In this document: one piece after another, positions 13,913 through 14,494 of the stretch | Position numbering within the stretch: position 1 is the first letter of the stretch | How the letters are laid out: each line of letters begins with the position of its first letter | NCBI GenBank assembly: GCA_003455595.1 | Contig: DMQT01000093.1 | Span: 1-14,494 of the forward strand | DNA from: Betaproteobacteria bacterium | GTDB taxonomy: Bacteria; Pseudomonadota; Gammaproteobacteria; Burkholderiales; Sulfuriferulaceae | Reading direction: 5' to 3' | Length of the DNA: 14,494 bases | The notes under the pieces: model-generated | What the model was told of the DNA's origin: nothing | Database searches by the model: none | Seen by the model: the letters and a program-made list of their open reading frames with translations, nothing else | Made by a program: the position numbers and the translations under genes

Positions 13913-14494
13913 TTAAGCGACCACGACGGTGCGGAACATGCCGCCTTCCATGTGGTACAGCATGTGGCAGTGATAAGCCCAGTTGCCGCGCGTATCGGCA
14001 CTGACCCGATAGCTGACGCGGTGCCCGGGGGCCACGCTGATGGTGTGCTTGCGCACTTGAAAATTACCATCGGGAGATTCAAGCTCGCTCCACATGCCGT
14101 GCAGATGTATCGGGTGATGCATCATGGTGTCGTTGATGAGTACGATGCGTAAACGTTCGCCATATTGAAACAATATCGGCTTAGCTTCAGAGAAGGGTAC
14201 GCCGTTGAAAGACCACATATAGCGGTCCATATTGCCGGTCAGATGCAATTCTATTTCGCGCGTCGGATTGCGCGGATCCAGCGCGCCGCCCACCGTATGC
14301 AAGTCAGCGTAAGTCAGCACCCGCCGTCCGTTGTTGCGCAGACCTACGCCCGGATCATCCAGTCGTGTTGATACCTGGTCTGCACGTATGGAATTGGATG
14401 GGCCATATTCGGTGGCAGCATGGTGTTTTACCGGCACATCTCCGCCCGCGGATTGAGCGGCAGGCGCCATGTCGGCGTCGGGTTTGGCTGAACC
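13913..14494 (-). CDS. copA: Multicopper oxidase CopA, C-terminal part (runs off the right edge)
   Basis: The reading frame is open to the window end, so only about 193 C-terminal residues are seen. They form the third cupredoxin domain of a CopA/PcoA copper-resistance oxidase: HPIHLHGMWSELE, with its copper-binding histidines, and the C-terminal HCHMLYHMEGGM with the Cys-His electron path and the type-1 copper ligands. The Met in the terminal motif matches the methionine axial ligand. It oxidises Cu(I) in the periplasm. The internal ATG at 14470 is not the start. It is followed 27 bases later by copB. Confidence 0.93.
   Translation of the reverse strand, partial: GSAKPDADMAPAAQSAGGDVPVKHHAATEYGPSNSIRADQVSTRLDDPGVGLRNNGRRVLTYADLHTVGGALDPRNPTREIELHLTGNMDRYMWSFNGVPFSEAKPILFQYGERLRIVLINDTMMHHPIHLHGMWSELESPDGNFQVRKHTISVAPGHRVSYRVSADTRGNWAYHCHMLYHMEGGMFRTVVVA

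Overview
The window looks like a chromosomal stretch of a GC-rich betaproteobacterium, most likely near the sulfur- and iron-oxidising Nitrosomonadales/Gallionellales. That placement is inferred from gene content (a carbonyl-sulfide-hydrolase-like carbonic anhydrase, a DsrE2 sulfur-trafficking protein, a copAB/cytochrome copper cluster). No rRNA, tRNA or CRISPR was seen.

Layout. (1) Positions 24-1538, minus strand: a glycine-zipper outer-membrane lipoprotein with its terminator, and a PfkB-family sugar/nucleoside kinase with an extended -10 promoter. (2) Positions 1647-2510, plus strand: an exported zinc-dependent phospholipase-C-fold protein. (3) Positions 2505-3000: gene debris, namely a C-terminal protein fragment and a twice-frameshifted IS5-family transposase remnant. 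(4) Positions 3056-7136, plus strand: the most interesting block. It holds a class-D beta-carbonic anhydrase/COS-hydrolase-like enzyme, an FmdB zinc-ribbon protein, a sigma-54 enhancer-binding protein with a cysteine-bearing MetOD1-like sensor domain, an OmpW porin and an unlisted 58-residue membrane peptide. The enzyme gene and ompW each have a clear -24/-12 promoter. Both promoters also carry the same TATTGTATT (IHF-like) element exactly 26 bases upstream of the -24 GG, so the block looks like a small sigma-54 regulon controlled by its own activator. (5) Positions 7245-8915: a visibly AT-richer divergent pair, a LysR regulator and a DsrE2-type protein, with an operator-like palindrome between them. 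(6) Positions 8999-10775, minus strand: a GT4 glycosyltransferase translationally overlapped with a PAP2 phosphatase, probably for envelope lipid or glycan work. (7) Positions 10929-14494, minus strand: a copper-resistance cluster read from beyond the right edge, in the order copA (partial), copB, a possible 30-codon leader peptide, membrane cytochrome c, CusF-like copper chaperone, DUF302 protein, SHOCT membrane protein.

How the parts could work together. In block 4 the regulator would sense an unknown signal (the conserved cysteines suggest redox, metal or a reactive sulfur/carbon species) and switch on both a cytosolic zinc hydrolase acting on CO2/COS/CS2-like molecules and an outer-membrane channel for small hydrophobic compounds. 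This is inference. In block 7 CopA (oxidase), CopB (outer membrane) and the CusF-like chaperone would manage periplasmic copper, with the cytochrome as a possible electron-transfer partner.
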